Shown: piece by piece, positions 24,964 through 34,956 of the stretch
Numbering within the stretch: position 1 is the stretch's first letter
How the letters are laid out: each line of letters starts with the position of its first letter
DNA from: CAZRCG01 sp964598565
Lineage (GTDB): Bacteria; Bdellovibrionota; UBA2394
Reading direction: 5' to 3'
Length of the DNA stretch: 64,000 nucleotides
Assembly: GCA_964598565.1 (NCBI GenBank)
Contig: CAZRCG010000002.1
Coordinates: 1-64,000, forward strand
Translations under genes and position numbers: made by a program
The notes under the pieces: model-generated
Told to the model about the DNA's origin: nothing
Databases searched by the model: none
The model's input: only the letters and a program-made list of their open reading frames with translations

Positions 24964-26064
24964 TCAGTGTTTACGACCCGAGCTGGCCTTGTGTTCGAGT
25001 ACCGCATCAATACGAGATTGAATGACTTTTTGAGCACGCTCGAGAACTCTAAACTTTCCGCGCCCGTCGACTATGCGCTGAGCGGCTAGCCCGCGATTTT
25101 CAAGGTCTTGATCGCGGTCCATCCAGTAGGTCAACTTATTCAGAATCAAATCAGGAGTGACGAACTCCGCAGAGCCCAAATAATCGGCAATGCCCAGCTC
25201 TTCCCAACCCTTTGCAATAGGCAACTGATGCGGTACCAAGGTCATGGTGAGCATCGGCACACCCAAGTACGCCAGTTCGTAGGTGGTGGTGCCACCGGCC
25301 GTCAACGCCAGATCGGCTCGAGTTAAGAGCTGCGGAAAAAACGACGGATCTTCATAAAAATGAATTCGAGGATGATTGCCAATGATGCGCTTAGCTTTTT
25401 CGGCATGGGCCCATTGGCTGCCAACCACAATATGTGTCTCAAACTTCATACTCGTCATTCGTACAGCTTCAATCGCTTTGAGAGCATGGCCCCAGCGGTC
25501 ACCTCCCCCAAGCGTCACTAAAAACTGAAAGTTTTCAGCCATTTTTTCAAGAGGTGACTGGCGAAGCGTATGGATCTCTTCTCGAATCATCGTGTATTTT
25601 GGGCCGAGCAAAAGTTGGCAATCGCCCGCCACAGAGTGCGAATTTCTCTCCGAGAAAATATTGGCGTCCACCACGAAGTCGGCATGATAGTGGCGCTTCA
25701 AACCATCGTCGAAGGCGATGAGCAATACTCGCGGGTCAGCCTTGAGTTCTCGAAAGCATTCGGTAGTCCAATCGTAGTGATCGAGCACGACAATAATATT
25801 CTTTCGAGTCATTAAATCAAAAAGTGAGTGCAAATAGGCTAAGTCTTGTTCAAGGGTTGCATCTTGATCAAGCACCTGAACTGAAGCGTGAATGTCTCGA
25901 AGTTTCTTCTCTAAGCTCTTGGGCAATGGTCGGCACAAAAAATGTACTTTATAGCGACCACTTTGTTGGGCAATCTCGGCGAGGGCGTAGCAACGCTTGA
26001 AGTGCCCCCATCCAATTTCAGAAGAAGCATCACAACGAAAAATAATGGGGATGGCTTGCACCAT
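24964..26064 (-). CDS. pseG: UDP-2,4-diacetamido-2,4,6-trideoxy-beta-L-altropyranose hydrolase
   Basis: A 366-residue GT-B-like hydrolase. The N-terminal GWGHFKR (His21, Arg24) is the GxGHxxR signature of PseG. VVLDHYDW, LIAFDDGLKR and VDANIF follow, and the C-terminal domain has LVTLGGGDRW and LTAGGTTTYELAYLGVP for nucleotide binding. It removes UDP in the fourth step of pseudaminic acid synthesis. It lies divergent to pseB, 126 bp apart. The C-terminus is about 90 residues longer than Campylobacter PseG (around 274), but without an obvious acetyltransferase domain. Confidence 0.88.
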   Translation of the reverse strand: MVQAIPIIFRCDASSEIGWGHFKRCYALAEIAQQSGRYKVHFLCRPLPKSLEKKLRDIHASVQVLDQDATLEQDLAYLHSLFDLMTRKNIIVVLDHYDWTTECFRELKADPRVLLIAFDDGLKRHYHADFVVDANIFSERNSHSVAGDCQLLLGPKYTMIREEIHTLRQSPLEKMAENFQFLVTLGGGDRWGHALKAIEAVRMTSMKFETHIVVGSQWAHAEKAKRIIGNHPRIHFYEDPSFFPQLLTRADLALTAGGTTTYELAYLGVPMLTMTLVPHQLPIAKGWEELGIADYLGSAEFVTPDLILNKLTYWMDRDQDLENRGLAAQRIVDGRGKFRVLERAQKVIQSRIDAVLEHKASSGRKH

Positions 26065-26178
26065 TTCAGCTTATCAAGCCGCCCTCAATGACTCCTAATG
26101 TCATTTCACACTTCAAAGCGTCAATTGAAATTATTAAAGACACCACAATGAAAGTTAATGTCTCATGCCATGGTTTGC

Positions 26179-26184
26179 TACACT
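26179..26184 (+). promoter_or_regulatory. Candidate extended -10 (TGcTACACT), 6 nt before pseB ATG
   Basis: TGCTACACT, then AAGACT, then ATG 26191. TG one base before the hexamer makes an extended -10. No Shine-Dalgarno is present, so a leaderless pseB mRNA is likely. Confidence 0.45.
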
Positions 26185-26190
26185 AAGACT

Positions 26191-27168
26191 ATGATTGATT
26201 GGAGCTCCAAAAAGATATTAATTACGGGCGGTACTGGGTCGTTTGGACGTGCCTTTCTTCAGTATGCCCTTGATGTCCTAAAACCTAACGTCATTCGTGT
26301 GTTTAGCCGCGACGAATTAAAACAAGCTGAGATGCGCAAACACTTTGATCACCCAAGCATTCGCTATTTTATTGGCGATGTTCGCGACCGCGAGAGAGTC
26401 GAGCGCGCGCTACGCGGAGTCCATATAGTCATTCATGCGGCCGCCATGAAACGTGTGGAAGCGTGCGAATACAATCCCTTTGAGGCCGTACAAACAAACA
26501 TTATTGGCACTCAAAACATTATTACGACGGCAATCGACTGCAGCGTTGAAAAGGTCCTCGCCCTTTCAAGCGATAAAGCCGTCAACCCCGTGAATCTTTA
26601 CGGAGCGACCAAACTTTGCCAAGAAAGAATCGTGACTCAAAGCAATAGCTATGTGGGACCCAAGAAAACACTTCTTGCGTCGGTTCGCTATGGCAATGTG
26701 GTCGGATCTCGCGGCTCCATTGTGCCTCTCTACCGTGAGCAAATGAAGACAGGAGAAATTACGATTACCGATGAGCGTATGACTCGATTTTGGATTACGC
26801 TGCCCCAGGCCGTTCGCTTTGTGCACACCTCGCTCGATATGATGCAGGGGGGCGAAATATTTGTTCCTAAACTACCCAGTATGAAAATTACCGATCTTGC
26901 CAATGCCATGGCGCCTCAATGCAAAGTGAAGCTCGTAGGTATAAGACCGGGAGAAAAACTCCACGAAGTAATGATCACCGAAGATGAAGCCCGTCATACC
27001 GTCGACATTGGTGATCGATACGTGGTCGAGCCCGAATTTCCATTTTTTCCGCATGGCCACTATGTAGGCAAACCGCTAGCCGATGGATTTCGCTATGCGT
27101 CTAATACGAATGACCAGTGGCTAAGTCCCGACCAGTTGAGAGAGATGCTGCCGCCTACTTCAGACTGA
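26191..27168 (+). CDS. pseB: UDP-N-acetylglucosamine 4,6-dehydratase (inverting)
   Basis: A 325-residue short-chain dehydrogenase/reductase. The NADP loop GGTGSFG is at residues 13-19, the catalytic Ser-Asp-Lys in SSDKAVNPVN, and YGATK (Tyr137, Lys141). VFSRDELKQAEMR and IRPGEKLHE are typical PseB motifs. It carries out the first step of CMP-pseudaminic acid synthesis. The start at 26191 is preferred because MIDWSSKKILITG fits the family and the -10 lies 6 nt upstream; the in-frame ATG at 26158 is less likely. It is divergent from pseG; pseC is 17 kb away. Confidence 0.93.
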   Translation: MIDWSSKKILITGGTGSFGRAFLQYALDVLKPNVIRVFSRDELKQAEMRKHFDHPSIRYFIGDVRDRERVERALRGVHIVIHAAAMKRVEACEYNPFEAVQTNIIGTQNIITTAIDCSVEKVLALSSDKAVNPVNLYGATKLCQERIVTQSNSYVGPKKTLLASVRYGNVVGSRGSIVPLYREQMKTGEITITDERMTRFWITLPQAVRFVHTSLDMMQGGEIFVPKLPSMKITDLANAMAPQCKVKLVGIRPGEKLHEVMITEDEARHTVDIGDRYVVEPEFPFFPHGHYVGKPLADGFRYASNTNDQWLSPDQLREMLPPTSD

Positions 27169-27205
27169 GAGCCAAATCCAAAAAGGGAGTTTGGCGACAG
27201 CCCCA

Positions 27206-28972
27206 CTATGGATCTTGCGATGCGACAACCTGAGACATGTCTCGCTCTCGAAGCATCGGAATTTTCAACTTGGTTCCAGGGTTTAAATTCACCACCGAGA
27301 TTTTTGGATTGTATTCCTGCAATAGCCAGGCAGGGATATCAAACTTCTGGTTACAGAGACTCCAAAGGTTCTCGCCCCTCTTGACTTCGTAATTTTGAAG
27401 GTTGGTGATTTCATACTGAGAAAAAAAGTCTTCTCTGATTTTCTGATGATAGTCACTGCGCGCCGCCTCAAAATCTGATGCCGACTGTTTCTCGAATTTC
27501 AAAACAACCTTTTGACCCAGCCGCACCTGCTCGTGACTCTCAAGACCATTCCACTTACGCACCTCAGCCTTATCCACCCCTGCCCACTCCGCGAGAGAAC
27601 TTAAATTCTCATTAATCGCCACCCGAATCCAACCGGAACGATCTTTCAAATCGGAGACCTTGTAAGGGGAGATCGATTTGGGTGCCATCGTCGATACGGT
27701 GGCTACAGTGGGAGTGCTGGTTTTTAGTTCGGGCACATCTTCAATACGCGAAATTTTTGGCTTCACCTTGACCGACTGACGCCGATCGACAGAGGCAACC
27801 AGGGTTTGAGATTTTTTTGAATTGGGGGGCACACGAATAAGCGTATCCACCGGAATGGCTCGGTTATTCGCCAGTACGGGAGGACGCAATCCAGGATTCA
27901 AGCTCTTAAACTGCTCCATGGTGAAGGTATAATCTCTTTGAAGATCTCTAAGGTAGATGGGCTTCTTTGTTTTGAAGGACTCAAATACTAAAGTAGGTTT
28001 TATGGGCAAGGCTCCAAAATATTTCGTATAGTTGCTAGCCACTTCGACCGCCGCCATAAACTGCGCATAAAAATTTCGAGATGCAAAGCCAAAGCTCGGG
28101 CTGGAATATCGAAATACGATCTCAGAAATATCATCCGTTCCAATGGCTCTCATAGCTTTTCTCACGCCCCCAGGCCCGTGATTGTAAGCCGTAAGAGCCA
28201 ATGGCCATTGACCCAAAAATTTATAGTCCCGTTTCAAATGGTTCATGGCCGCCACGGTCGCTATCCATGGGTCAAGTCGTTCGTCCATTGTATAGTTGAT
28301 GCGCAATTTGAAATCTCTGCCCGTCGCTTCCATCAACTGCCAGAGTCCGGCGGCGCCAAATTTTGAAATGGCAAACTCTTGGAATGAAGATTCCACATGA
28401 GGCAAGTACTTTAAGTAATCTGGCATTCCCATATCATGAACAATTTTCTCGATATGCTTTAGATAATGGCCAGAGCGAATAATCCCCTGGCGAAAACGAT
28501 CGGCCTGCCCCAGCTGAAAACGAATATTCTCAGTGGCCTGAAGCAAACGAGCCCGAGTCGTGCCCTGCGGAAATCGACTGAGCAGCTCTCGCTCTTCACG
28601 GGTTAAATTCTTTCCACCTCGACGTACGATATTGAACAAGCGCTCTCGAATCATATGACGAATTTCATCGGCGGCGCGAGTTCCGCCACGAGCGGGAAGT
28701 TCAATGGCATCATAAATCACACTCAAATCTTCTGAATCATGCAGCAAACCTTGTCGGGTGGTATACTTCGTGTAGATCGCTTTCCAAAACTCGAGTTTCA
28801 ATCGCATCTGCTCAGGAATTTCAATCTTATGATTGATAGCGTTGAGAGGCTGACTAGCCTGACCATAAAGCGACGCAGGCGCATACCAGCTTTTTAGAGG
28901 GCCGCGCACAGAAGGGCCTGCCTGAAAAAAGCAAAAGACCACCCCCAAAATCTTAAGGAAACATCGCTTCAT
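27206..28972 (-). CDS. MltD-like membrane-bound lytic murein transglycosylase with LysM repeats
   Basis: About 588 residues. A signal peptide is at residues 1-21, and a helical region follows. The SLT domain has LPHVESSFQ with catalytic Glu, SKFGAAGLWQLMEATGR, DERLDPWIATVAAMNHLK and LTAYNHGPGGVRKAM. The C-terminal half carries LysM-like modules, including SPYKVSDLKDRSG and YEVKRGENLWSLCNQKF. This is the MltD architecture: lytic cleavage of glycan with LysM anchoring to peptidoglycan. The start at 28972 is supported by AAAGG and a possible -10 TATACT further up; the longer frame to 29203 has no signal peptide. Confidence 0.88.
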   Translation of the reverse strand: MKRCFLKILGVVFCFFQAGPSVRGPLKSWYAPASLYGQASQPLNAINHKIEIPEQMRLKLEFWKAIYTKYTTRQGLLHDSEDLSVIYDAIELPARGGTRAADEIRHMIRERLFNIVRRGGKNLTREERELLSRFPQGTTRARLLQATENIRFQLGQADRFRQGIIRSGHYLKHIEKIVHDMGMPDYLKYLPHVESSFQEFAISKFGAAGLWQLMEATGRDFKLRINYTMDERLDPWIATVAAMNHLKRDYKFLGQWPLALTAYNHGPGGVRKAMRAIGTDDISEIVFRYSSPSFGFASRNFYAQFMAAVEVASNYTKYFGALPIKPTLVFESFKTKKPIYLRDLQRDYTFTMEQFKSLNPGLRPPVLANNRAIPVDTLIRVPPNSKKSQTLVASVDRRQSVKVKPKISRIEDVPELKTSTPTVATVSTMAPKSISPYKVSDLKDRSGWIRVAINENLSSLAEWAGVDKAEVRKWNGLESHEQVRLGQKVVLKFEKQSASDFEAARSDYHQKIREDFFSQYEITNLQNYEVKRGENLWSLCNQKFDIPAWLLQEYNPKISVVNLNPGTKLKIPMLRERDMSQVVASQDP

Positions 28973-29203
28973 GTAATATACCTTTAGTATAACCCGAGTC
29001 CCTTCTAGCGCGGAATTCTCCCGAACAAAAGGGGGACAAAACCCTTTAAAAGGCCTCAAGACTGTGAATTGACTCAGTCCAACACAGAGGGACCCCAGGT
29101 GCTCAAGCGTAAGGTCGCCAAAAGAGCCCAGCGACCTCGGTATGAAATAAGAGCCCTCCAAATCTGGAGAATATCTAAAAGTTCGGCTATTTTCTAACCT
29201 CAA

Positions 29204-31060
29204 ATGAACCTAAGAAATATTTGTATTATAGCCCATGTCGATCATGGAAAGACCACTCTTGTTGACTTCATGCTGAAGCAAGCCGGAGCCTTTAAAAAAC
29301 ATGAAGTTATCGCTGAACGAGTAATGGATTCCATGGACCTCGAGCGCGAGCGCGGCATCACCATCATGGCGAAGAATACCGCCGTGACCTACGATGACAT
29401 CAAAATCAATATTATTGATACTCCTGGACATGCCGACTTCGGTGGAGAAGTGGAACGTATTATCAGTATGGCCGATGGTGCGCTTTTATTGGTAGATGCA
29501 GCCGAAGGTCCCCTTCCGCAAACGCGCTTTGTATTGCAGAAAGCGCTTCGTCAAGGTTTGAAAATTATTTTGGTGATTAATAAGGTCGACCGAAAAGAAT
29601 GCGAAGACGGTCGACGCATTCGTGAAGTAGTCGACCAAGCGTTTGATCTCTTTGTAGAACTCGGAGCCTCCGATGAGCAGGCGGACTTTCCCATTGTATT
29701 CGCATGTGCGCGCGAAGGCTGGTGCACGCTCGATTTTGATGCCATCCGGCCCTTGGTGAATCACGAAACCACTGCAACCTTGCAGCCTCTTTTTGATACC
29801 ATTTTAAAGACCATTCCTGCTCCGCGTGTTTCGAGCTCCAACGACTTTCAATGTCTCATTTCAAATCTTTCGTACTCCGACTATGTCGGTCGTCTGGCCG
29901 TAGGTCGCATTTTGTCAGGCAAGCTACAAAAGGGACAACGAATCCACTGCCTCGGAAAAAATCAGCGTCGTTTTCAATTCACGGTGACCAATCTTTATAC
30001 CTATCAAGGCCTTGATCAGCGAGAAACTCCCGAAGTTGAAGCAGGAGATATCGGCCTCATCGCAGGATCCGAAGAAGTCGAAATTGGCGACACTCTCACG
30101 AGTAATGAAACCGCAGAAGCCTTACCTCGCATCGAAGTGGAGCAACCCACGTTAGGAATGCTCTTTTCAGTGAATAACTCTCCATTTTCTGGCCAAGATG
30201 GCGAGCCCTTGCAGTCTCGAAAACTACGCGATCGACTTCTGCGTGAAGTTCGACAAAATGTAGCGCTGCGCTTTGAAGAGACAGACTCCCCCGATCAGTT
30301 TCGAGTACTGGGTCGCGGCGAGCTTCAGTTTGCCATTCTTATTGAGCAGATTCGTCGCGAAGGCAAAGAGTTCATGGTAGGTCGACCGACCGTGCTGATG
30401 CGAAAAAATTCTGAAGGAGCCTGGGAAGAACCTTATGAATTTATATTGGCCGATATTCCTCAAGCCTTTGCCGGCCCTGTCACCTCGATGTTTCAAGAGC
30501 GAAAGGGACTCATGGTCAATTACGAAAGCATGGGAGATGGCGGTCGTGTTCGTATTCGATTTGAAATTCCTACGCGGGGCCTCATTGGCGTTCGGTCGAA
30601 GTTTTTAAGCGCCACCCGAGGCGAAGGCATTATGGCCACGGAATTTTCGGGCTACAAATCGTACAAAGGCGAGATTGTGAATCGTATCAATGGCGCCATC
30701 GTGGCGGACCGTCCCGGAGATATCACTGAGTATGCTATTCGAAACTTAGAAGACCGAGGCATTTTCTTTTTGCAACCGGGGACCAAAGTTTACGAGGGCA
30801 TGGTCGTCGGTGAAGCCAATAAAGATACCGAACTCAACGTCAATATAGTTCGAGAAAAGAAACTTACGAATATGAGAGCGTCTCACCTCGAGGCTCTCGT
30901 GCACCTTCAAGGAGTTCGCTCGATGACACTCGAAGACTGCCTCGAATGGATTGATGAAGATGAGTGGATTGAAATTACGCCCGAAGCCATTCGTATGCGT
31001 AAAAAGATTCTGGCCTGCAACCAGAGAAGTCCTCATCGATCAGACCGACTTGCCATTTAG
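29204..31060 (+). CDS. typA: Ribosome-associated GTPase TypA/BipA
   Basis: A 618-residue translational GTPase. G1 AHVDHGKTTL, switch region DSMDLERERGITIMAKN, G3 DTPGHADFGGEVER, G4 NKVDRK, then EF-G-like domains and the C-terminal TypA-specific region (FLSATRGEGIMATEFSGY). It assists 50S subunit assembly and stress or cold adaptation. Length is normal. The ATG has a TATTTT 10 nt upstream and no Shine-Dalgarno, so the leader is probably very short. Confidence 0.97.
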   Translation: MNLRNICIIAHVDHGKTTLVDFMLKQAGAFKKHEVIAERVMDSMDLERERGITIMAKNTAVTYDDIKINIIDTPGHADFGGEVERIISMADGALLLVDAAEGPLPQTRFVLQKALRQGLKIILVINKVDRKECEDGRRIREVVDQAFDLFVELGASDEQADFPIVFACAREGWCTLDFDAIRPLVNHETTATLQPLFDTILKTIPAPRVSSSNDFQCLISNLSYSDYVGRLAVGRILSGKLQKGQRIHCLGKNQRRFQFTVTNLYTYQGLDQRETPEVEAGDIGLIAGSEEVEIGDTLTSNETAEALPRIEVEQPTLGMLFSVNNSPFSGQDGEPLQSRKLRDRLLREVRQNVALRFEETDSPDQFRVLGRGELQFAILIEQIRREGKEFMVGRPTVLMRKNSEGAWEEPYEFILADIPQAFAGPVTSMFQERKGLMVNYESMGDGGRVRIRFEIPTRGLIGVRSKFLSATRGEGIMATEFSGYKSYKGEIVNRINGAIVADRPGDITEYAIRNLEDRGIFFLQPGTKVYEGMVVGEANKDTELNVNIVREKKLTNMRASHLEALVHLQGVRSMTLEDCLEWIDEDEWIEITPEAIRMRKKILACNQRSPHRSDRLAI

Positions 31061-31071
31061 GCTGAGCGCTG

Positions 31072-31297
31072 CGAATTCGGAAATTGTTTCATTTGTAAAA
31101 ATCATTGCAGATTTCAGGAGGCAGCTTTCTGATATCACATACATTTGATGTCGACTTCGGCGACAGGGCCCTTAAGAAGAAGTGCCTTGATTGCACACTT
31201 AATCGTGAAGCCAAGCGCGGCGCTCCTACCTGGGGGTCGAAGATATTTCATTTATGACTAACGATGATTTTTACAAATGAAATAGTTTCCGAATTCG
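31072..31297. mobile_element. MITE-like element: 35-bp imperfect inverted repeats flanking about 155 bp
   Basis: The left arm (31072-31107) begins CGAATTCGGAAATTG and runs into TTTCATTTGTAAAAATCAT. The right arm (31262-31297) is its reverse complement with only about three to five mismatches. The 154-bp core has no frame of note. It fills the gap between convergent typA and radA. No clear target duplication was seen, so a large structural repeat or bidirectional termination region remains possible. Confidence 0.5.
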
Positions 31298-31308
31298 TAG
31301 GTTGTAGG

Positions 31309-32622
31309 TTATTCGATCTGAAATTCATTCAAATGACTGAGAAACTTGAGCTGGGGAAGCAACTTAGCCCCTTGGTGTGGACCATAAATGACTTTCATAC
31401 CACGCTGTTTTAAAAAATGGCTGCGCTCCTCCAAGAGCGGGACCTTTCGAATCTCCCCGGTAAGCCCTACTTCGCCAATATAGGCTGCCCCGAGCGGTAA
31501 AGCTTTCTCCGCATCGGCGGAAATAAGAGCGGCCGCCACTGCTAAATCGGAGGCTGGGTCGGAGAGTCTCAAACCACCTACGATATTTAAATAAACATCT
31601 TGTCGAGAGAACGGAATTCGAAGTTTTTTCTCTAAGACCGCTAATAAGAGATTTAATCGATTCACGTCAAAACCCGTAGCGCTTCGTTTGGGCGATGGAA
31701 AATAAGAGTTCACACACAGCGCTTGTACTTCTACAGCCAGCATACGACTACCGACTAGCGTGACCGTGAGGGCAGAGCCGGGAGTCACCCCCTCATGCGT
31801 CGGTGCAAAAACCTGATCTTGATTCTCGGCTTCCACCAATCCGTTCTGGGTCATTTCTAAAACGGCTAAATCTCCCGACCTTCCGTATCGATTTTTTGTA
31901 ACCTGCAAGAGTCGGTGTCGAAAGTCGTCGGCCAAATGAAAGGTTAGTACGGCATCCACAAGATGCTCCAAGACTTTGGGCCCTGCGATCTCACCCTCTT
32001 TGTTAACATGCCCTACCAACCAAAGCGTAATTCCCAACTGCTTGGCCTTTGAAACCAAGAGCTCCGCCATCTCACGCAAAGACGCATGCCCCCCTCGAGA
32101 CAGATCGACATTGTCACTCGATAGCATCTGCAAGGAATCTATAATCATGACCTGGGGCTTTTCTTGGTCCATCAACGCTAATATCGAACCGAGACGAGAC
32201 TCTGAAGCTACCAAAAGGTAGTCTCTATCGCCGCTCACCCATTTTTTAAAACGCTGCCCCACTTGCTCCAACGATTCTTCGGCTGAAATATACAATGCTT
32301 TTACTAGTGATCGACAAAACATCTGAAACAAAAGCGTGCTCTTACCAATACCGGGCTCCCCCGCCATAAAGAGGCAGGTGCCTCGAGGCAGTCCACCCTC
32401 CAAGAGACGATCTAAAAATACAAGCCCACTGCGGCTTCGCGGTGGATCTTGGGCCTCCTTTAAGCTCGATAGGCTAACAACTTTTGAGGCCCCTTGCTGA
32501 GGAGCCACCATGAGCTCTTCAATCGTATTCCATGCATTACAGTTTTCACATTGACCTAACCAGCGACTATAGGTGGCCCCACACGAGTGACAGGCGTAGG
32601 GCTGACTTTTTGATTTCTTCAT
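31309..32622 (-). CDS. radA: DNA repair protein RadA
   Basis: A 437-residue protein. An N-terminal zinc finger (CHSCG ... CENC), Walker A GEPGIGKST, the RadA-specific KNRYG motif (here VTKNRYGRSG) and a C-terminal Lon protease-like domain (GFDVNRLNLLLAVLEK, VYLNIVGGLRLSDPASDLAVA, IGEVGLTGEIRKV). RadA is a hexameric branch-migration helicase for recombination. The ATG at 32622 with GGAG 9 nt upstream is preferred to the TTG two codons earlier. Length is normal. Confidence 0.96.
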   Translation of the reverse strand: MKKSKSQPYACHSCGATYSRWLGQCENCNAWNTIEELMVAPQQGASKVVSLSSLKEAQDPPRSRSGLVFLDRLLEGGLPRGTCLFMAGEPGIGKSTLLFQMFCRSLVKALYISAEESLEQVGQRFKKWVSGDRDYLLVASESRLGSILALMDQEKPQVMIIDSLQMLSSDNVDLSRGGHASLREMAELLVSKAKQLGITLWLVGHVNKEGEIAGPKVLEHLVDAVLTFHLADDFRHRLLQVTKNRYGRSGDLAVLEMTQNGLVEAENQDQVFAPTHEGVTPGSALTVTLVGSRMLAVEVQALCVNSYFPSPKRSATGFDVNRLNLLLAVLEKKLRIPFSRQDVYLNIVGGLRLSDPASDLAVAAALISADAEKALPLGAAYIGEVGLTGEIRKVPLLEERSHFLKQRGMKVIYGPHQGAKLLPQLKFLSHLNEFQIE

Positions 32623-32662
32623 GATCAATCACTCCACTCGCCACGGATGGGCAAGCTCTCTT

Positions 32663-34168
32663 TTACTTGGCATCTACAAGTTTGAGTTTAATTTTACCCA
32701 TCAGATTCGTAACCTGAAGTTGCTTATCAAGGGCCCCATCGACAAACGCAATATGCGTACTATCCGAAGGGACTTGGTCCCAGGTGGGGTCGAGAGATGT
32801 CCACGTTTCACCTGAAAAAATCTCCACCCACGCGTGATAGTAAAATCCATTGGTGCCATAAAAGCGGTCGCTGTAAACTAGCCCTACAACCGTACGAGCC
32901 GGCACACCTGCCGCGCGCATAAGGGCGGTCGTCAATGCCGCGTGTTCGTTACAGTCGCCACGCTTGGTCTTTAGAACCTCGACAGCATTCGGCACCGTGA
33001 TGGTGGGTACCTTTTCAAGTGTCTCAAAAACATATCGATGAATCATAAGCGCTCTCTTCCACGAATCTTTCTCAGAGCCAACAATTTTCTTTGCTGTCGC
33101 TTGAATAAGAGGATCCGTCACGTCGATCTGGGGCTCTGATCGCAAATAATTTTTAAGACTCGATTTTTTTGCCAGTTCGTCGACCGACGATGTTTTGACA
33201 GGCAGCGACTCCTTTACGATGGTCAGTCGATTCTTATTTCTAGTTTGGCGATGTCGATGCACGTCAAAGGTCGACAAATCAATTCCTGACACCTCCACCG
33301 TCAACGATGGACGCGTGCGAGCCTCATGCAAAGGAGGAAATTCCACCTTGGCTCGATCGACTAGATCTTCTTGGGTGCCTGTAAGAGATTTCTTATGAAA
33401 GGCGTCTTGCTTAAGAGGCACGGCGAGAATCGGTAACCCAGCTAGCTCCGAATTCTCTTCAAGTAAATCGCCGTTGGCCGACAATCGACTGGTCATAACC
33501 TGATTCATATACTTCAACGTAACGAGGTACGATGGTGTTTGCCCTGGTCCTGATTTTTCCTGCACAATTTTTGCGGTCGCGGAAACATGTGTATAAGCAG
33601 ACAACTCAAGAATATTAAACTTCAAAGTCTTCGGTTTGCCTCCTCGGGGTAGGCCCTTCATTAATATATACGGCCGAATGATTGAACTAACTATAGCGGG
33701 CTCTTTCAAAGCAAAAACCGACTCGGTCATTTTGCCCGCTTGGTTAATCTCCAAATGGAGCTGACCGTTTTTTCGCTTGCCCGATATCGCAATCACCCCT
33801 CCATCAGTTTCAAAACGAAAATCTATGCGACTCAAAAGAAGCTTATCGGAGGTCCATACCGTGGTCTCCGTTTTCATCTTCTGTTGCTTATTATAGAGCT
33901 TCATAAGCAAATCCGTTTTCTCAGAGAACTTCAGTTCCTTGCCCTCTAAGCTCCAGAACGCTTCGGTTTTTCCAATAGACTCCGACCCCGAATACACGAC
34001 ATGAAACGACTTTTTTGGATAGCTCTTTAGAAAGTCGGGCACCGCCGCAAGACTGGCACGAGAGCCAGTTTGAACGACAACCAGCAAAGAAATAACGACA
34101 AGGTATCGCGCCCATGTCGGCGTAGAAGTCGCAGTGCCAGCTATTGTTCGTGTTACGATAGATTTCAT
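32663..34168 (-). CDS. Secreted transglutaminase-like protein
   Basis: About 501 residues with an N-terminal hydrophobic segment (YLVVISLLVVVQTGSRASLAA), probably a signal peptide. The middle part is beta-rich. The C-terminal transglutaminase-like domain has the catalytic triad arrangement: Cys in TKRGDCNEHAALT, His in YYHAWVEIF and Asp in SLDPTWDQ. It may act as a peptidase or transferase in the periplasm. A GTG at 34180 overlapping the upstream stop (GTGA) is an alternative start with translational coupling. It ends the operon that includes inositol-lipid genes. Confidence 0.8.
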   Translation of the reverse strand: MKSIVTRTIAGTATSTPTWARYLVVISLLVVVQTGSRASLAAVPDFLKSYPKKSFHVVYSGSESIGKTEAFWSLEGKELKFSEKTDLLMKLYNKQQKMKTETTVWTSDKLLLSRIDFRFETDGGVIAISGKRKNGQLHLEINQAGKMTESVFALKEPAIVSSIIRPYILMKGLPRGGKPKTLKFNILELSAYTHVSATAKIVQEKSGPGQTPSYLVTLKYMNQVMTSRLSANGDLLEENSELAGLPILAVPLKQDAFHKKSLTGTQEDLVDRAKVEFPPLHEARTRPSLTVEVSGIDLSTFDVHRHRQTRNKNRLTIVKESLPVKTSSVDELAKKSSLKNYLRSEPQIDVTDPLIQATAKKIVGSEKDSWKRALMIHRYVFETLEKVPTITVPNAVEVLKTKRGDCNEHAALTTALMRAAGVPARTVVGLVYSDRFYGTNGFYYHAWVEIFSGETWTSLDPTWDQVPSDSTHIAFVDGALDKQLQVTNLMGKIKLKLVDAK

Positions 34169-34176
34169 AAACAAAG

Positions 34177-34938
34177 TCACAGTTGAGTGGCCTTGCCACC
34201 TCTGAGTTCCGCCAATCGCTTATCCATAGCTTTCAGCAGCTCTGGAAAGCCTTTAGCCAAACCGCCATTTTTTCGAATAATACGATTGAAGCTTGAACGG
34301 TAGGTTTCTTGCAACGAGGTTTCATCCAACTTGGTATCGACAACCTTCCATGAACTTCCCCGTTTTTCGACATCAAACTCGACAAAGACATCGACATCTT
34401 TCTTCTGAATGCGGGCCATCACTCGAACGCCCGTCGGGCCTGAAAGTTCCCCTGTAAAGTGAATCTGATGCTGGCCACGAATATAATGTCGAATCTTCTG
34501 AAGATAATTTTCTTCGACCAAATTTTTAAACACAGATTCATAACGGCTCCGCTGTTTTTTTCCACTCGCCGTTTTACCGAGCTCATCCCAGTGAGTCGAC
34601 AGTGCCTTCAGACCCAATGCCTGCAAATCAAGAACCGACGACACAATTTCCTTAATGAGCGGGTCTTTTTTCTTAAGCTCCATGTCACTAAGTTCCTTGC
34701 CCGACTGCAAAGCCTTTTCCAGTTTTATAATATGGGCAATGACGAAATCAGAGGCAGAACCACTCTTTGGCGGCTCAGAAACATAGACAATCTGCGAACC
34801 TGGTAGAGCGCGAGTCGTCAACATCTGTGGGCTTGGCGTCGAAAGCGTTCGCGGCAGTTCACGAATCTCTGCCGCCCCCTGGGATACCATCAAAAATAAT
34901 AGTGCCATCATGCGGCCAGTATAAAAGGCACAGGCCAT
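34177..34938 (-). CDS. MlaC/Ttg2D-like periplasmic phospholipid-binding protein
   Basis: A 253-residue protein with a hydrophobic signal at residues 9-22. The C-terminal half matches the MlaC family: IRHYIRGQHQIHFTGE, then VDVFVEFDVEKRGSSWKVVD, TKLDETSLQETYRSSFNRII and RKNGG. MlaC shuttles phospholipids between inner and outer membrane. No MlaA, B, D, E or F is nearby. Instead it follows an inositol-phospholipid synthase, so it may serve a specific lipid. Its N-terminal 60 residues are longer than usual and partly unmatched. Confidence 0.8.
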   Translation of the reverse strand: MACAFYTGRMMALLFLMVSQGAAEIRELPRTLSTPSPQMLTTRALPGSQIVYVSEPPKSGSASDFVIAHIIKLEKALQSGKELSDMELKKKDPLIKEIVSSVLDLQALGLKALSTHWDELGKTASGKKQRSRYESVFKNLVEENYLQKIRHYIRGQHQIHFTGELSGPTGVRVMARIQKKDVDVFVEFDVEKRGSSWKVVDTKLDETSLQETYRSSFNRIIRKNGGLAKGFPELLKAMDKRLAELRGGKATQL

Positions 34939-34956
34939 CAGAAGCCAGAAGAGCGT

